This document shows, in pieces, positions 62,201 to 64,000 of a stretch of 64,000 nt of DNA (position 1 is its first letter; every line of letters begins with the position of its first letter). The notes beneath the pieces were generated by a model. The model saw only the letters and a program-made list of their open reading frames with translations. It was not told where the DNA came from and made no database searches. Origin of the DNA: Ascoidea rubescens DSM 1968. Its lineage: Eukaryota > Ascomycota > Saccharomycetes > Ascoideales > Ascoideaceae. Position numbers and translations under genes: made by a program. The stretch is from NCBI RefSeq assembly GCF_001661345.1, contig NW_017962915.1, positions 62,001 through 126,000 on the forward strand, read 5' to 3'.

Positions 62201-63556
62201 GCAGCAATGAAAATTGAAAAGTTGGCGGATATCATTTTAAAAGCCAATGAGCCCAAAATGGTGTTATTCAATCTCTATGATTCTTGGTTGAAAACGATAT
62301 CCTCCTACACAGCATTTTCTCGTCTTTTATTGATCTTAAGGGCGCTTCATATTAATCAAGAAAAGGCCAAATTAATCTTGGTGCCTGACAGCAGTGTTGT
62401 TGTTGAAGAACATCATATTTGGCCCACATACAATGATAAAGAGTGGTGCGAGATTGAAATTAAATTGAGAGATTTGATTCTTAATGATTACGGGAAGAAA
62501 AGTAATGTTGATATCAAATCGTTAACACAGTCTGAGATTCGGGATTTAATATTGGGACAAAATATTAAAGCGCCATCAGCCAAGAGACAGCAAATCGCTA
62601 AGATTGAAGAACAAAATGGAGAAACTTTGAATAGTGAGGAACCATCACAGCTAACAGCAATGACGACCAAAACTACGAATGTTCATGGAGAAGAAATTGT
62701 TACAGTAACAACTAGTAATTATGGACAAAAGACCTTTTCATCCAAGACGGAATGGAGAAACCGGGCTATTTCGACAACAAGTTTACATTTGCGTGCTAAG
62801 CACATTTATGTCAACTCGGATGAAATTCTTGATGATGATAGTTATACCTATGTCTTGCCTAAAAACTTGTTGAAAAAGCTTATTTTGATATCAGACTTGC
62901 GGACCCAGGTTGGAGGATTCTTGTATGGAAAATCACCAAAAGATTTTGAGAAAGTAAAAGAGATCAAGTGCATTGCTTTAGTTCCCCAACTAGGAAACCT
63001 CAACTCGATTGAATTTCCGAAAAAGCTACCCAGTGAGGAATTTCTCAAGAAAAACAAGCTCGAACCATTGGGATGGATACACACACAGTCTCAAATTCCA
63101 CAGATGATGAGTGCGATGGACATAATGACCCAGTCGGGGATAATGAGGGAGAACCCTGAGCTGTGGGAGGCTTCCAAGGTGATTGATTTGACGGTGTCGT
63201 TCACACCAGGCTCTGTGACTTTAGCAGCGTACAACTTGAGCGAGAAGGGACGCCAATGGGGGTTGAGCAACAGGGACTTGAGCTCCAGTGAGCCCCAGGG
63301 GTTCTTGCCGACGTTTGGAAAGAAGTCGCAGTTGATTCTCTCAGACAAGATGATGGGCTTTTTCATGGTGCCAGACACAGATGTGTGGAACTACTCGTTC
63401 ATGGGCATTGAGTGGAACGCCGCCGACGACTACGAGTTGAAGGTGGACATCCCGCTTCCCTTCTACCACGAGCTGCACCGCCCCATCCACTTCAGCAACT
63501 TCAACGAGCTCGAGAACGATGAGCTTGAGGTGGACCAGCAGGACGTGTTTGCGTAA
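56297..63556 (+). CDS. PRP8: PRP8, U5 snRNP core spliceosomal protein
   Basis: The start is the ATG at 56297 ([15 protein letters not shown]); the frame opens four codons earlier with TTG. At 2419 residues it is the normal family length (2413 in S. cerevisiae), so no intein interrupts it. Prp8 holds the catalytic centre of the spliceosome, contacts both splice sites and U5/U6, and controls Brr2. In order: the Pro-rich tail, the N-terminal domain ([20 protein letters not shown]), the RT-like region, linker and endonuclease-like region, the RNase H-like domain, and the C-terminal Jab1/MPN domain ([42 protein letters not shown]). The final 150 or so codons turn abruptly GC-rich, as they enter an island extending past the stop. 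CTG codons there (ENPELWE, HELHRP) favour Leu decoding. Confidence 0.98.
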   Translation: MNNYPPPPPSPPPPPPSPPPPPSPPPSPPSLHPIFRDSDLLPPPPPPPLDSIESDKFSAQIDSAHDTHPVLNFYEEFNDIDLDNDNELMQRQKEWFRIQKLRFKPKVSSKKRFGGLVHPKKFEMPPEHLRKIIFDHGDMSSKFFQNDKRSFLGSLKYMPHAILKLLENMPQPWEQIKEVKVLYHTTGAITFVNETPRVIEPVYIAQWATMWLMMRREKRDRRHFKRMRFPPFDDEEPPLDYMENIEDLEPLDSIQLELDKNEDKNVYDWLYDYKPLLDSKYHENNPKLNFINGSSYKKWNLNLKQMADLLRLSTPLLSENIDKNYFFLFDKESFFTAKALNIAIPGGPKFEPLYKDIEPELEDYGEFNSIDRVIIRIPIKTEYRISFPYLYNSSVRCVEASSYSEPINLYIKNDNPDIPTFEFNESFNPITQRNLVTNKDLRKFEDYGFDPITGDDLDDDFKILPSKIKPFLASENLENEKVNSAIQLWWSPYPFNRRSGRMVRAQDVALVKKWYLQHPPPGYPVKVKVSYQKLLKTYVLNELHKKNPKVTRNIRKVKLLNSLRNTKFFQQTSIDWVEAGLQVCKQGHNILNLLIHRKGLVYLHLDYNFNLKPTKTLTTKERKRSRFGNAFHLMREILKVIKLLVDAQVQYRLGNVDAFQLADGIYYILNHLGQLTGIYRYKYKVMHQIRSCKDLKHVVYYRFNVTIGKGPGCGFWQPAWRVWIFFLRGIIPLLERWLGNLLARQFEGRHSKEVTKTITKQRVDSYYDLELRDAVMHDILDMIPEGIRQSKAKTILAHLSEAWRCWKANLPYKVPGLPGPIQQIINRYIKAKADGWISVAHYNRKRIRSGTNIEKTVAKKNLGRLTRLWLKNEQNRQISFQKDGPYISTDEAITIHSLMVQWLEDRKFQPVPFPPLSYKYDTKLLVLALDNLKEGFGSKGRLNASQREELALLEQAYDNPHDCLNRIKRFILTQRVFKDVNLDMMDYYDYIQPTYEIDPLEKITDAYLDQYLWFEADRRQLFPSWIKPSDSEIPPLMTYKWCQTINNLEDVWDTSKGQCNVMLQTTLNKIAEKIDFTLLNRLLRLIIDPNIADYVTAKYNVSINYKDMSHVNTYGIIKGLKFSSFVFQFYGLIIDLLLLGPERAAELANNETNDEHPIKLYCRYIDKIYMFFRFENEDADDLIKDFLSENPDPNFENVINYNNRRCWPRDQRMRLMRHDVNLAKAVFWQISYRVPMSLTSLEWDSDDTFVSVYSKDNPNLLFTMCGFEVRILPKCRLNEDSSVKEGTWKLINQETKERTAIAYLQVSQEQVKKFNNRIRQILMSSGSTTFTKIAGKWNTALIALFSYFREAVISTESLLDSLVKCETKIQTKVKMGLNSKMPTRFPPAVFYTPKELGGLGMLSASHILIPASDLRWSQQTDTGITHFRSGMTHQDEKIIPTIHRYILSWEEEFTDSQRVWAEYAIKRKEAIQQNRRLAFEDMEDNWDRGIPRISTLFQKDRHTLAYDKGHRIRTIFKQYSMTLYNSFWWTSNFHDGKLWNLNAYRTDVIQALGGIETILEHTLFKATGFDSWEGLFWEKASGFEDSLKFKKLTNAQRSGLSQIPNRRFTLWWSPTINRADVYVGFLVQLDLTGIFLHGKIPTLKISLIQIFRAHLWQKIHESVVFDIAQVFDQESEQLQIDSVQKEAIHPRKSYKMNSSCADISLASSYKWSVSRPSLLYDRSNEFNATTTEKYWIDIQLRYGDYDSHDISRYVRSKFLSYTTEASNLYPSPTGVMIAIDLAYNMYDAYGNWFPGSKQLVQNAMRTIMKANPALYVLRERIRKGLHLYQSQPQEAFLNSTNYSELFGNDTQFFIDDTNVYRVIVHKTFEGNIATKPINGAVFIFNPKTGELFLKIIHASVFAGQKRLGQLSKWKTAEEVTALIRSLPKEEQPKQLILTRKGLMDPLENHMFDFPNIRIRLSELQLPFQAAMKIEKLADIILKANEPKMVLFNLYDSWLKTISSYTAFSRLLLILRALHINQEKAKLILVPDSSVVVEEHHIWPTYNDKEWCEIEIKLRDLILNDYGKKSNVDIKSLTQSEIRDLILGQNIKAPSAKRQQIAKIEEQNGETLNSEEPSQLTAMTTKTTNVHGEEIVTVTTSNYGQKTFSSKTEWRNRAISTTSLHLRAKHIYVNSDEILDDDSYTYVLPKNLLKKLILISDLRTQVGGFLYGKSPKDFEKVKEIKCIALVPQLGNLNSIEFPKKLPSEEFLKKNKLEPLGWIHTQSQIPQMMSAMDIMTQSGIMRENPELWEASKVIDLTVSFTPGSVTLAAYNLSEKGRQWGLSNRDLSSSEPQGFLPTFGKKSQLILSDKMMGFFMVPDTDVWNYSFMGIEWNAADDYELKVDIPLPFYHELHRPIHFSNFNELENDELEVDQQDVFA

Positions 63557-63966
63557 CGCCAAGCGCCAACTGCCACAAACCAAGCTCGAAAACCATGCTC
63601 CAGGCTCCCAGCGCAAAGCACCGCGCTCCGGTGTCGTGTCGCACACGAGCACCAAGGGAGTACCGAGGGAGCGCTCATTTCCGGACAGTGCGCTGTCTGG
63701 CACTGCCGGTTGGTCACATGATGCAATCTTTTTAGGTGCTTTTTTACCACTGTTAGGCTTTCGCACTGTTTAAGCTCAGTCTTGTAAGCCTGGTTCTATC
63801 TTATCACCCATTACTTCTTATATATCTACCCAGGTCTCCTGTTTCCTCAATTGTCATTTGCTGCTTTCGACCTGCTATTGTCTTTGAGCTACTGTGCAAC
63901 TGCTTTCAAACTACTCTGAAACTGCTCTGAAACCTCTTTTTTCCTTTTTGTTACCTTCCATCAACC
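63557..63966. promoter_or_regulatory. PRP8 3' flank and promoter of the right-edge gene
   Basis: The first 200 bp continue the GC-rich island. An inverted repeat CCGGACAG...CTGTCTGG is at 63681-63700 (one G-T pair), and GTCACATG at 63713-63720 is a Cbf1-type site. TATATAT near 63819-63825 is a possible TATA box. The open frames on the - strand here are GC-rich shadows. Confidence 0.5.
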
Positions 63967-64000
63967 ATGTTATCGCATTTGTCCCAGGTTTATCGTAAGA
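63967..64000 (+). CDS. First codons of a gene cut by the right edge
   Basis: An ATG at 63967 in good context (CAACCATG) opens MLSHLSQVYRK and continues past the edge. The few residues lack acidic side chains and could begin a mitochondrial presequence. A Cbf1-type site and a TATA-like box lie upstream. Only the context supports it. Confidence 0.4.
   Translation, partial: MLSHLSQVYRK

Noticed and set aside
56297-63556. Intein in PRP8
   Set aside because: Length and continuity match intein-free Prp8.
63341-63766. Minus-strand frames over the PRP8 3' end
   Set aside because: Shadow frames in a GC-rich island; PRP8 itself is certain.

Overview
The window is nuclear DNA of a budding yeast (Saccharomycotina). 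It is AT-rich and gene-dense, with long Asn/Gln/Ser-rich proteins, short introns with GTATGT or GTAAGN donors and TACTAAC-type branch points near the 5' end of genes, and yeast promoter motifs (MCB, RRPE, Reb1, CACGTG). CTG most likely encodes leucine: it falls at hydrophobic family positions near the PRP8 C-terminus and in a PPR motif. I cannot name the species. I saw no tRNA or rRNA gene, CRISPR array, transposon, LTR or virus-like element.

Left part (1-14764): the 5' end of an unrecognised gene leaving the left edge (-); a mitochondrial PPR protein (+); MCM2 (+) behind an MCB/SCB promoter; VPS36 (-); a tail-anchored membrane protein with an RVSF phosphatase-docking motif (-); a Lys-rich coiled-coil-like protein (-); IME2 meiotic kinase (-); and PAM16 (-), whose first exon appears to be only the ATG.

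Middle (15261-43735): a 1484-residue low-complexity protein (-); the choline permease HNM1 (-); PRP4 (-); a FIR1/ZRG8-family protein (-); an Asn-rich 1249-residue protein with a split HMG box (-); a 5.3 kb intergenic region; and a divergent CDC12/SPR3-like septin (+).

Right part (43736-64000): NMD4 (+), with a coding intron and an apparent 5'-leader intron carrying a C/D snoRNA; a spliced Gln-rich protein of unknown function (-); a transcription factor with three Zn2Cys6 clusters (-); RPA12 (+, one intron); a DDT/WHIM-like chromatin protein (-); LIA1 (+); PRP8 (+); and the first codons of a further gene at the right edge.

The genes form no operon-like unit. Themes recur: splicing (PRP4, PRP8), RNA decay and ribosome production (NMD4, the snoRNA, RPA12), and meiosis or sporulation (IME2, possibly the septin and the HMG-box factor). 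Several open frames begin at GTG or TTG or lack any start codon. I moved those starts to the first sensible ATG or to a spliced 5' exon. GC-rich islands cut across gene boundaries at about eight places.
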